This document shows, piece by piece, positions 50,701 through 62,700 of a stretch of DNA of 64,000 nucleotides. The stretch lies in NCBI GenBank assembly GCA_007922305.1, contig ML677334.1:62990333-63054332 (forward strand), written 5' to 3'. Made by a program: the position numbers and the translations under genes. The notes under the pieces are model-generated. The model was not told the origin of the DNA, made no database searches, and saw only the letters and a program-made list of their open reading frames with translations. How positions within the stretch are numbered: the first letter of the stretch is position 1; each line of letters starts with the position of its first letter. The DNA comes from Dermatemys mawii (lineage: Eukaryota > Chordata > Testudines > Dermatemydidae).

Positions 50701-53700
50701 GATCAAAGCACATTAATTGTTCATGAACATCAACAGGATCTACACAGACAGTTAATCTGTGGCAGGCTAGTGTGAGGCAGATTAACATCCCAGCCTCCTG
50801 GAAACAAATTTTTGGTGTTAAATCATATCTGTTCTCCACTTAGAGTTTCTCTAAAATTCATCCCTTCCTCTCCATTCCCATTACTCTGGTCCTGTTGACT
50901 CCTGAAACATCCTCTCACTGGCCTCCCCATATTTCACAGTATACCCTTCAAACTTATCTGCTTACCAAACTTACTAAACTTACCCTTCAAACCATCTTCT
51001 TTGTCTACTGCTTTTGAACATGTCAGCCTTCCTGAATGTTTTCATGGCTTCCAACTTATCCCAATATCATATTCAAACTCCTTATCCTCACCTTTTACAC
51101 CCCGCCTATATATCATTTGTTTTCTACTCTGCTTCTACTCTACTTCTGCTTCATGTCCTATGTTCTGCCACTTCCACTTGCCTTAATGTTCCCTTTGGAC
51201 AAAATATAGTTTTGACATAAAGGAGTGTGATTGCACTTGCTTCTGCCAGGATTGAATTTAGCTCTGTGTCCCTTCTCCCACAAGGGTTTCTGTACCTTTA
51301 TCATGCTGCTCTCTGTTCATAAAAGTTTCTGTGACCATATACACCCATTATCCATTTATGGTGGGTGGAATTTTCAAAAGCACTTTTGAAATTTAGGAGC
51401 ACAAGCCCCATTAATATGTACCATTTGTACTTACTGAGACACACACTTTTGAGAATCCCACACTGTATTTCTAATGCAACTATTACTGTACTACTCCAAA
51501 ACCATGATATCACTCAACCTCATTCTCTGCTTGGAAATCCCTCCAGAAAACTCAGTTCTTTCAGAAACCTGTTCCCCATTGCCCTCTACCCTGACCCTCA
51601 TTCCAGACATCGTCCCAACTTTTAAAATTAATTTAAAACTAAAGAATAATAAGTTTAGGTCCACAGATAGATTTTTTTTACATATATCAGGAATGAAAGG
51701 AATCCTAACAATTGCACCGAGTCCATTACTAGATGGACATGTAGAATTATATATTTGGAGAAAAAAAACTGTATTCATATCATATGATGATGATGATGAT
51801 AAAATACTTTCTGTTGGAATGGAAAATAAAGATTATATTAAACAGCAGCTACTAAAGTGAAACATTTTTAATTAAAAGGTCCAAATAACTTGCGTCCAAG
51901 AGTTTTATAAGATCTGACCAAGAATCTCTCTGGACTCTTAATACTGATTTTCAGTAAGTTTTGTAGTAGAGAGGCAGTTCCAGAGGACTGAAAGAAAGTT
52001 AATGATGTTCCAGTATATTTAAGGTAAATGGAATGACCTAGGTAACTACAACTCTGGTAGCCTGACACTGATTCCAGGAAAAATCATTTAATGACTAAGG
52101 GACTTGATTAATAAAGAATTAAAGGAGAGTAACATAATAATGCCAATCAACATAAGTTTCTGGAAAATAGATCTTGTCAAACTAATTTCATATCATTTTT
52201 ATGAGATTACAAGTTTGGCTGATAAAGGTTCTAGTGCTGATATAATATACTTAGACTTTTGTAAAGGCATTTGACTTAGTACCACCTGACATCTTGATTA
52301 ATAATCTAGAATGATACAAATTTAAGGGGGAAGGGATACCTCAGTGGGGTTTGAGCATTGGCCTGCTAAACCCAAAGTTGTGAGTTCAGTCTTTGAGGGG
52401 GCCATTTAGGGATATGGGGCAAAAATCTGTTGGATGATTTAATTGGGGATTGGTCCTGCTTTGAGCAAGGGGCTGGACTAGATGATCTCCTGAGGTCCCT
52501 TCCAACCCTGATATTCTATTATTCTAACATGACATACATTAAATGAATTAAAAACTAGTGAAATGATAGGTCTCAAAATGCAATTATAAAGAGGAATTCA
52601 TTGTTGATGGCTGTGTTTTTAGAGGGGGTCTCAGGATGATAGGTTCCTGGCCCTATTTTATATTTTTATCAATGACTTGGGGGAAAAACATAAAATAATC
52701 ACAGATAAAATTTTCAGATAATGCAAAGATTCAGGGGAACCTGCTAAATATTGATACACAGAAATCTGGATATCCTGGGTAAGCTGACTTCAAGAAAGTA
52801 GTATGTGTTTCAGTATGGCCAAATGAAAAGTTAAACTTTTTCATATGAAGAATGCTGGCCACAAGTACAGGATGGAGGACTCTATCCTGGGAAGCAGTGG
52901 CTCTGAAAAAACTTGAAGGTCATGGTTGATAATCAGCTGAAAATGAGTGCCAAGTGTGATGCTGTGGCTGAAAGAGCTAATGTGATCTTTAGCTATACAA
53001 GCAGGGGGATATCAACTGTGGGTAGAAATTCAGTGCCTCTGAATTTGGCACTGGTACAACCACTGCTGGAAATCTGTGTCCATTCTGGAATGCACAATTC
53101 AAGAAGGATGTTGATAAATTAGAGAGAGTTCAGAGAAGAGCCATAAGAATGACTAAAGGCTTGGAAAGTATTCCTTATAGTGAAAGATTCAAAAATCTCA
53201 ATCTATTCATGTTATCAAAGAGAAGGTTAAGGATTGATTTGATCCTAGTTTATAAGTACCAACACACGGAACAAATATTTGATAATGCACTCTTCAATGT
53301 AGAAGAGAAAGATATAACATGATCCAAGGCAGGAAGTTGAAGCTAGACAAATTCAGACTAGAAATAAAGGTGCAAATTTTTAACAATGAAGGTAGTTAAC
53401 CATTGGAACAACCATGCCTGGATAAACCAATGTCTATTTAGTGCACTTGCACAGGATTTGGATGGGTGGTGCTGTGGCCTGGCACACAGGGACTCAGAGC
53501 CGGGTTTGGCCTAGCTGTCCCTCAGTCATGATGAAGAGGAAGCCGGGCCTAATTTGAATTAAGGTGAGCAGCCCACAATTTCCAGAGTGCATAGCCCAAA
53601 CTTCCTTTAATTCGGCACTAGGAACAATTTATCAAAGGTTGTGTTGGATTCTTCATCAAAGGAAAATTTTAAATCGAGATAGTTTTTTCCCCTAAATTAT

Positions 53701-56700
53701 ACGTTCTAATTCAAGCATGGCTGTTAGACTTGAAGCCAGAATTAAGAGAGGCACGTCTTGTCCCCTGTATTACACATGTCAGACTACATGCTCACAGTAG
53801 TCCCTTCTCGCCTTAAAAATTTATGGGGGTGTCTACACTGCACGCTTTGTTTAGTGGTGTGTACTGTACATACTCATACTGCTCCTCTAACCTGGGTATA
53901 AATAGCAGTGTAAACAGTCAGGCATGGCTTAGATTAGACAAGTAAAGACATGCCTGAAGAGAGTGGATGTGTATTGAAGTACATCCCCTATATGCTTCTC
54001 TACTCACCCAAACTGTGCCTCTCCAGTGTTTACAATGCTGTTTTAGTAGTGTAGTGTCCAGCTGGATCCCCACTGCTGGAGCCTTTCCCTGGAAAAGACT
54101 CACGCAGTGGCGAAAGGCTCTGGCGGGGAAGGGGGCCTGGTGCCCACTGCTGGAGCCCTCCCCTGATACAGTAACAGACTCCAGCAGTGGGGAAAAGCTC
54201 TGCCAGCAACTGAAGCCTTTCCCAGTTTCAAGGCAAAACTGCAGCAGCTCCCCACTGCGGCAGGGAAAGACCCCACTGCAGGAGCCTTTCCCTCACTTCC
54301 GGGGAAGACTTGAGCAGTGGGAAAAGGCTCAGCCTTTCCCTGCAACCTTCTCCCCCACCAGAACCTTTTCTCACCCCAGTGAATGGCTCCAGCAGCAGGG
54401 AGCTGCTGAAGCCTTTTCCCACTGCCTTGCCTCTGCCACAGCCTTTCAGAGAGTCCACACTGCTGTCTGTAGCTACGTGTACATTACATGCTACTGAATA
54501 GATGCCTATGTAACAATAAATATATCCCATAGTCTTACCCTATTTTAACCCTTGTTCATCCAGACCAGCACTCACCATCTTTGGCTCATTGCTATGCTCC
54601 TGCCGGGTTAACAAGTAATTGGATGATAGTATAGAATAAAATAAATAGCTTATTGATTCATGTCATTCAACAGTTTGGTCACAGACTCACTACCAAGCTA
54701 GGTTGAGTCACATTGCTGGCATAGAGGTGAAAATTCACATCCCATTATTGAACCTATGAACCATCCAGTCCTCACCAAGATTATTTTGAAGCTAATTTAT
54801 TTTACCTCTTATTTGCTTCCTTCTATACTGGGTAAAATCTTGGCCCTGTTAAAGTCCATGGGAATTTTGCCATTGATTTCAATGGAGCCAAAATTTAACC
54901 CATTATTTATTGGGGCTCATTTGTCATGCTAAATTTAGTTATTCAATACAAACAGGATTCTAGAAAGCACCAGAAGATTTTCCCTTATTTAGTAATGGAG
55001 ACATCACTGATTTTTTTTAAATCTTTTCTTAATACCCAGTTTCAAAAGAGAGCTCCTGGCTGTTAATCACTAGCAGAGGCAGGGGCCTCCCTGCAGCCCA
55101 GACTTAAGTGTTTATCTCTGAGAGAGGGGTGGAGCTTAGCATATACTCCTCTGGTTGGCAACTGGCTAGTTTTGGCAGCTTCCTGATTAGCATGCTGACT
55201 TTTGTAAATCATAGTCTGGCATCTGTCTCTTCTTGTTCATTCTACGAGGAACCTAGGCACCTAATTCAGCTTGGTGAATCGTAACGTGCTCCTGGCACCT
55301 AAAAGTGAATCGTAACATGCTCTAGGCACCTAAAAGTTCGGTGCTGTGACTCTGAGTCACAATGCCTAACTCCTTTTGTGTGTCCGGGCCCTAAGTGCTG
55401 ACCAGAGCCTGCACAAGGCATAAGAAGACTAAATAATTCCTTAAAGCCCTGAGCAGCTCAATGGGGTACCAATTAATTATTAGTATGTGTTGTGTGTGAG
55501 GGTCCCCAGTGGGCACTGGTGTAAAGCACCTTGCTGGGTTAGATCCCTTCTAATATTAATAAGGGGTTTTTTTAAGTTACTCACCTCTCAAAACTTGAAT
55601 GTTTAAAGCATTAAACTGTATACAAATTGCTTGAACAACTACATGAATATTTATATATTTATTATGCTGATTCTAAATTTGCATAAGGTAGAAATACTGT
55701 AATGAGCAATTTTTTAAATATATTTTTACAAATTTAAAATATACTGTGATCAGAAGACAACATGGTTGATTAGTTTACAGTTAAAAGTAACATATTTTAT
55801 GATGGATCCTTAGAGCATGTTGTGTGAACCCATGATTCACTGTAAATTTGTTACAGATCACATGTTTATGGTTAAACAAATCTTTCTGTAAAGGTGCTTT
55901 TATTTGTCTCCCTTTACTTAGGTCTTACATTGAATTAGACTCAAGGTTCTTCAGAGCATGGATAGTGAAACAGATTCCTGACTGTTTCCAAACTCTGCTT
56001 AGATGCAGTCGGGGGACGGGGTTGCTGATACAGCACCATTTACAGCTCTTTGAGCCCCACCTACATAGACCCAGCTCAAGTTTCAGCTGTGAGGAATAGC
56101 TCTAGTTTACACACTTTGGGTCCTTATGCCAGAGACGCAGCATCAAAAGGGAAAGAGACATGAACTCAGCAAAAACACTGCCTCAGGCAAAATATGTGAG
56201 CAGCCATCCAGGTTACAGATTGAGGAGATGTTTTCAAAGCCATCTATGGAGGTCTGGATGCATAATTTTTAATAATTTTAATCCTTTACGCAGCACTGGA
56301 TATCTCAGCCTAGATGGTAAAAGTTAGGCTTCTAAGTCTTTATCTAGGTTTCTAAGTAAGTGACCTGATTTTCAAAAGTGCTGAGCACCCAGCAGCTTTC
56401 ATTGAAGTGCTCAAGATTTTGAAAAACCACATGACTTAATTTACAGCATGTCAAACCATGTTTGGTGGGCACACACCTTTGATTTCAAAATGTAAGTGTG
56501 ATACAGTGCACAACAGTCTTGAGGGCAGAACCCTCAGGCAAGAAACTCTAGCAGCAGGATTCTTATCCACTGAGACGTCAGTACCTTCAAATGACAATCC
56601 TAACCCTTTAACACTTGCCCTGTGCTTGGGGCTCAGGGAATACAAATTCCTATTGTGTGTGGAGATTATTTAAATTAAGACCAAGATAAAGATGACCAAT

Positions 56701-59700
56701 ATTGAGAAACACTCATATCAGACAAAAACAGGCTTTTGACACAGTTCCTGATGTCATTCTTATAAGCAAACTAGGCAAATGTGGTCTAGGCTAAATTACT
56801 TTAAGATGGATGCACAACTAGTTGAAAGACCAAACTCAAGTAGTAGTTATCAATGGTGTTCTGTCAGACTGGGAGGGTGTATCTAGTGGAGTCCCACCAG
56901 GATCAGCCCTGGGTCTGATTCTATTCAATATGTTCATTAATGACTTAGATCAGGGATCAGCAACCTTTGGCATGCGGCCCAACAGGGAAATTTGCTGATG
57001 GGCCGGGACGGTTCGTTTAACTACAGCGTCCGCAGGTTCGGCCAATTGCAGCTCCCAGTGGCCGCAGTTCACCATTCCAGGCCAATGGAGGCTGAGAGAA
57101 GTGGTGCAGGCCGAGAGATGTGCTGGTTGCTGCTTCCTGCAGCCCCCATTGGCCTGGAATGGTGAACACCGGTCAGTGGGAGCTGCGATTGGCCGAACCT
57201 GTGGACGCTGCAGGTAAACAAACCATCTAGGCCTGCCAGCAGATTTCTCTGACAGGCCATGTGCCAAAGGTTGCCGATTCCTGACTTAAATAACGAAGCG
57301 TAGAGAATGCTTATAAAATTTGCAGATGATACCACACTGGATGGGATTGCAGGGACTTTGGAGGACTGGATTAGAAATCAAAATATCTGGACAAATTTTG
57401 GAGAAATAGTCAGAATTCAATACAGAGAAGTGCAAAGCACTTACTTAGTAAGGAAAATACACTACTACAAAATGGGGAACAACTGGTTGTAGTATCACTG
57501 AAAAGGATCGGGGCTATAGTGGACCACAAATTGAATGTGAGTCCACAAAATGATGCAATTGCAAGAAAGGGTAATATCATTTTGGGCTGTATTAACAGGA
57601 GTGTTGCATGTAACACACAGGAGGTAATTGTCCCACTCCACTTGGTTCTGGTGAGGCCACATCTGGACTACTACGTCCAGTTCTAAGTGCCACACTTTAG
57701 GAAAGATGTGGACAAATTGAAAAGAGTCCAGAGGAGAGCAACAAAATTGATAGAAGGTTTAGTAAACCTGAACTATGCTGAAAAGTTTAAAAAACTGGGC
57801 ATGTTTGAGGGGGACCTGATAACAGTTTTGAAATATGTTAGGGTTGTTATAAAGAGGACTGTAATCAATTGTCTCCATTTCCACTGAAGGTAGGACAAGA
57901 CATAATGGGCTTAATCAGTATCAAGGGAGATTTAGGTCAGATATTAGGGAAAACCTTCTAACTATGAAAGGGTAGTTAAACTCTATAATAGGCTTCCAAG
58001 GGAGGTTGTAGAATCCCCATCAGTTGAGGATTTTAAGAACAGATTGGACAAAAACCTATCATGCATGGTCTATGTTTACTTAATCCTGCCTGAGCACAGG
58101 GGGCTGGACTTGATGACTTCTCAAGATCCCCTCTAGCCCCACATTTCTATGATTCGATGTCAGTAGTAATACAAAGGTAACATTGCATCTGGTAGGAAAG
58201 GGTGGGTCTGAAATGACTCCTGAACAGGAGGAGGGGTCAGACTGAGATCACAGAGGTTCGTTCCAGGGAAGGAAGTGGAGGCAGAGAAACAAGAGTGTCA
58301 GATAAAGGAATAAAATAAAACTGCATGTACAATACGACAAATGTTAAACAATGAATCAGAAAAAAAGGGTGACTAATAGGATCTTCTCTCTGAGAGCTTG
58401 TAAGGGAAATGGTTTTTTATTATTATTATTTCTGAGGGCAAAATAATAGTACAATTAAATAATAAAAAGTCTTCTTTTCTCTCCACCCAAAATGTACTCT
58501 TGTAGCATTAACAGATACCTATTTCATATATCTTATTGTTCATTTAGGGCTCAGTGCTAAACTTAGTACTGTACCAGCATAGATAGTGTATATAACTGTT
58601 AGCCCCATTGAACTCAATAGGAATATTCAAAGTTGTAAGTGTTACACTTCATATTATTCATTTGCCAGACCAGACCCTCTGCCACCTCCTGTAAAGTTTA
58701 AAATGGAAATTAGCCTTAAAAATATGTGATGCAGATTTTCATAAAACTGAGGGCAAATTAGGCCTGAATTATAGCACCAAACAAATCAAAACTGTAACTG
58801 AAAGGTTCTATATTAATAGCACTGATACAGGTTGAATTTGGTCTGCCATCACATTGTTCATTCATGTATCGTATGTGTATCATAGGATACACATATCCTA
58901 TGTGTATCATGACACAACATATTTGTTTAACTTCCTAATATTTTTATAATTAGCAAGTTTCTATTCTTCATCAGCCTTAGTTCTGTTCTCCATTACATCA
59001 TTTAAAATCTGAAGTTGTCTGTTAAATTTAAATTGATGTAACTGAGAACAGAACCCAGATTTGTGGCCTAAAATCCTGGGGGAAAAAAAGCAACTAATAT
59101 CTTTTAAAATAATGTCCTCCCATAACAAAGACAAAATTTGAGCCAGCTAGCTGTTGTGAATTTAGATGACTCTTTCCTCTACAAAAAGAGAGAATAGTGA
59201 ATACATAAGATCTTTTAATTTTTAGGACTGCTTTAGCATGTAGGGTACACCAAAGTTGTTCCTGTTTTGCAGAAAGTATTTGGATAAAAGGCAATTAGGG
59301 AAAATCTCACACAATTAATGAAATATTCATGTTTACCCCAACATTCAATTAGAAGATAACCTGAGGACCACCTTATATTTATGGAAAATACTACTTTAAT
59401 TTTCAGATGAAAAGGCAGAATTGAAAACTCATGTACTCAGAGTAATGATGATTAGGAAGCCACAGTTACATATAGGGAATTTCAATCATGGTTCAAAAGG
59501 GAGGGACACAACAACTTTTCAAGGCAAAATATATGCTTCTTAATATGATGAGTTCTCAGACTTATAGAGTCTCAAATTATGGATGTTGCAGTAGCAAATG
59601 TAACTCCATTAGGGATAACACTTCAAAGGAACAATGTGTATTTTTAGTCACATTCTAGAAGAGATCTTAGCAGAAAATTGTCTTTTGGTTGCTAGATATT

Positions 59701-62700
59701 ACTTTGTCTGACTACTCCTCTGGGAAATAGATGCTCACTTTTGTTAATCAAAATGACAAGTGTAACTTGGAAGGATCTGGGCGATGGAAGTTCCTGTGAC
59801 TTGGTTTCTGAATGGAGAGAGAGAAAGTGATGATGAAGCTGACATGTTCACTGAATCTGGAAATAATTATCTCCATGTACAACACGAGATGATTAGTAAA
59901 ATCTAAGACCTCTTTCTCCAAATCTATTGAATGGCTTCTAGGAGAAGAGGGAAAGGAAGGACACATACCACAGGTGTTTCTCCTACTGTGCCATAGCTTC
60001 ATGTATCTTTTGCTTTTGCAACAAGAACCAAAAAGGGGTACTGACTTGTCTTTTGACACAAAATGATCATTTTCAAAAATGAACATGAGTAATGATCCAA
60101 ATAAGGAGCTCTGCCTGAGTCCTGATCTGAGTGAACCTGCCTTCTGACAGAGAGATCTCTTTATCAGTCCAGTTCAATAGCTACTTTGTGACCATCTGAA
60201 ACAAAAGTTGTCACCATGCCATTGACATAAGTGAAAAGAGTTGATGAACTAAGACCAATTTAAAGTAGATGGGTGGCCACCTCAAAAGCCTCAGCCATGC
60301 AAATAGGTGCTAATTGGCATACTCACTGTATTGTGTCAGTAAATCCAGAAGCTGAATAAGCATGAATATTTCTAAACTCTAGAAATGCTCTCTCTGAGTC
60401 AGGGAGGAAGCTTGCTCGGTGCTTAACTATGTTATACCTGTTCTATGGATAACTGGAGGACTGTAGTTTCCAAGGCTATCAGTCCTACATTCTTCACAAG
60501 CACTACATTCTCTAAAACTAAGTATTTAAAGAGAAAGAAACCATGCTGTGTGAACTGCATACAAACGTATTTCTCTGTCCATCAGAAAAGATTCTTTAAA
60601 AATAGACATTTATATTGGTAATGAAGAGTTACATTAGATATATTGTATTTTATATGCCTATAACTTTTATATTTTAGTGTATGTAAGACTTCCTCTATGG
60701 TAGGTACTGTATAATTATGCCTTCCTTTAAAGCATCTGATATTAGTAACTGTTAGTGACAGGATACAGGATATGACGGCTCACTAGTCTTTTCTGATATG
60801 TCAATACCTATGTTCCCTGCTATCACCCTTCTTGTCAGCACATGAATCTGTGGGGATATTGTCTGAACATGTTTTCTAATAGACTTTTTCTTAACTACCA
60901 AGGTTAGTCTGGCTGCTCTCAGTGCTAGGAGGTTTATGCTTCTTTTGCATGTATGATGCTTTTAAAAAAATAGGATTCCCCAGCTTGAGGATTTCTATTC
61001 ATAGATTGGGGAGTGACATTATTCTGTCCTTCTACCATCCAGTCATGAGACTAAATTACTTATGATGGAACTTAGTCAAGCATCCTGCATATTGGCTTGA
61101 TAAGGGGACCAGTGAAAAATCAGACATATTTGCAGTTGTCTCACATGTAGTCCAAGCCAGGATAATGATAGATCCTGCAATTCACTAATTGCATCTTCCC
61201 GCCCCTTTGAAATGTATAGGTCGAGAACTGTGTATAGAGAAGGCATAAGTAAGTACTGAACGGCCACACTTTATTTGTTTTTGCCATGTTAACTTTTCTA
61301 ATGTCTCTTTTCCTCATTGCTCAGCATCATCAGGAAGAAATAGCAGTGAGCCTGATGGAAAACGCAAGTGGGCTACAGCCAGGATACACTGAAGCTTTAA
61401 TCTCCTTTTTTGAAATCTTCTTGTGCTATCTTCATGCAAAAATACCAGTTATTGTAGAATGTACATACCCTAGGCCAGACATAAACAAAAGACTCTGTGT
61501 GGTTCACTTATCTATTAAAGAATTCTACTAATAACTAATCACTGTAACTCAGTTTATTGACATCATCACTGGCTACAAGATGTTATCACAGTGAGATCTT
61601 AGTACCTGATCTGTGTTATGCATAATTGTGTTGCTCATAATTGGCTTTCGTGCCCAAACCCACAATCCATTCCCCTACCATACTTCATTGCTTAGTGGTA
61701 CCAACATTTCTGACCCACTCTGAGCTTTTTCACACAAAAAGAAGAAAACGTAAACTGTATTTCCCCCAGGCAGACTCATGAAAGTGGCTAACATTTAATT
61801 AATATGTGGACCAAATGGTGCTGTCAGGGTCAATACAACTGAAGACATCTTGAATTAATAAATCCAGAGCTAAATGTAACGTCCCTTAGTTTCTCTGTTC
61901 TTAATGCTAGGAAGAACAGAGCTGCCAGCGCAGAGTGTGAACAGGAATTCGCTTTCCTGAGGATTGTTTCTGCGCTGACCCAAGGAGAGAACAGTCTATG
62001 TAAATGTGAAAAGCGAAGGGCTTGATTTAAAACAACTACTGCGTGCTTCTGTCCCCCCGCCAAAAAATGCAGCTTGACTTTTGCAGCCAAAGTGACAATC
62101 ACATGTCACCAGTAAACTCGATCCTCTCCCCTCCCCTCCAGATAAGGACCGCAGGATTTGGTAAGTTTGGTGTAACTTTAAGGACGGCGAAGTGATACAG
62201 AAGCCCCTGGGGCAGCCCCCGACCCCTGTTGTGTTCTCATGCTGCCGCGGTTCACCAAGTGTAAAAAATCGGGACAGGCAGTGGGGGGTAATAGGAGCCT
62301 ATTAAGAAAAAGCCCCAAAATCAGGACTGTCCCTACAAAATAGGGACATCCCCATCCCGCCCCCAGCCCTGTGCTTTCCGCTGCCGCAGCCCATCCTCCG
62401 ACCTCCTGCGCTCTGCCGGCGGGCGCCGAAGGGAGAGGGACGGCAGCTCCCGGGGTAAACTCAGGCTCTTAGCCTCGGGAGACCTGCAGCACTTAAAGGC
62501 TACCGAGGCACTCGAGGACCTGAAAGTGAATGGGAATCGCTTAGGCAGGAACGCTAAGGACACGCTGGGGAAAGTTCTGCAGCTCACCCGGGCGGCAGCA
62601 TCCAAGCGCGGGGCACCGCGCCACGCGCTCCGCTCCAGTCAAAACATCCGCGCGCCGCTCCAGCTCCCGCCTGCACCGAAAGTTTGCAGCTTTCGCGCCG

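Larger units (their letters stand above)
51835..53824 (+). mobile_element. CR1 LINE copy, 3' two kilobases, with two nested insertions
   Basis: Order follows CR1 ORF2: GTTCCAGAGGACTGAAAGAA, TAAAGAATTAAAGGAGAGTAA, a reverse-transcriptase part (ATTTGACTTAGTACC; TTTTTATCAATGACTTG), [19 protein letters not shown] (52928 on), then [18 protein letters not shown] text and the 3' tail AGTAGTCCCTTCTCGCC. Many stops and frameshifts. Interrupted by a tRNA-derived SINE and an unidentified 208-bp insert. Confidence 0.85.

Noticed and set aside
52325..52400. tRNA-like A and B boxes
   Set aside because: They belong to a SINE with a CR1-like tail inserted in a CR1 element; no cloverleaf with matched acceptor stem is evident.
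53967..54497. 176-codon plus-strand frame
   Set aside because: It is a translation of the sense-antisense minisatellite; open frames exist on both strands for the same reason.
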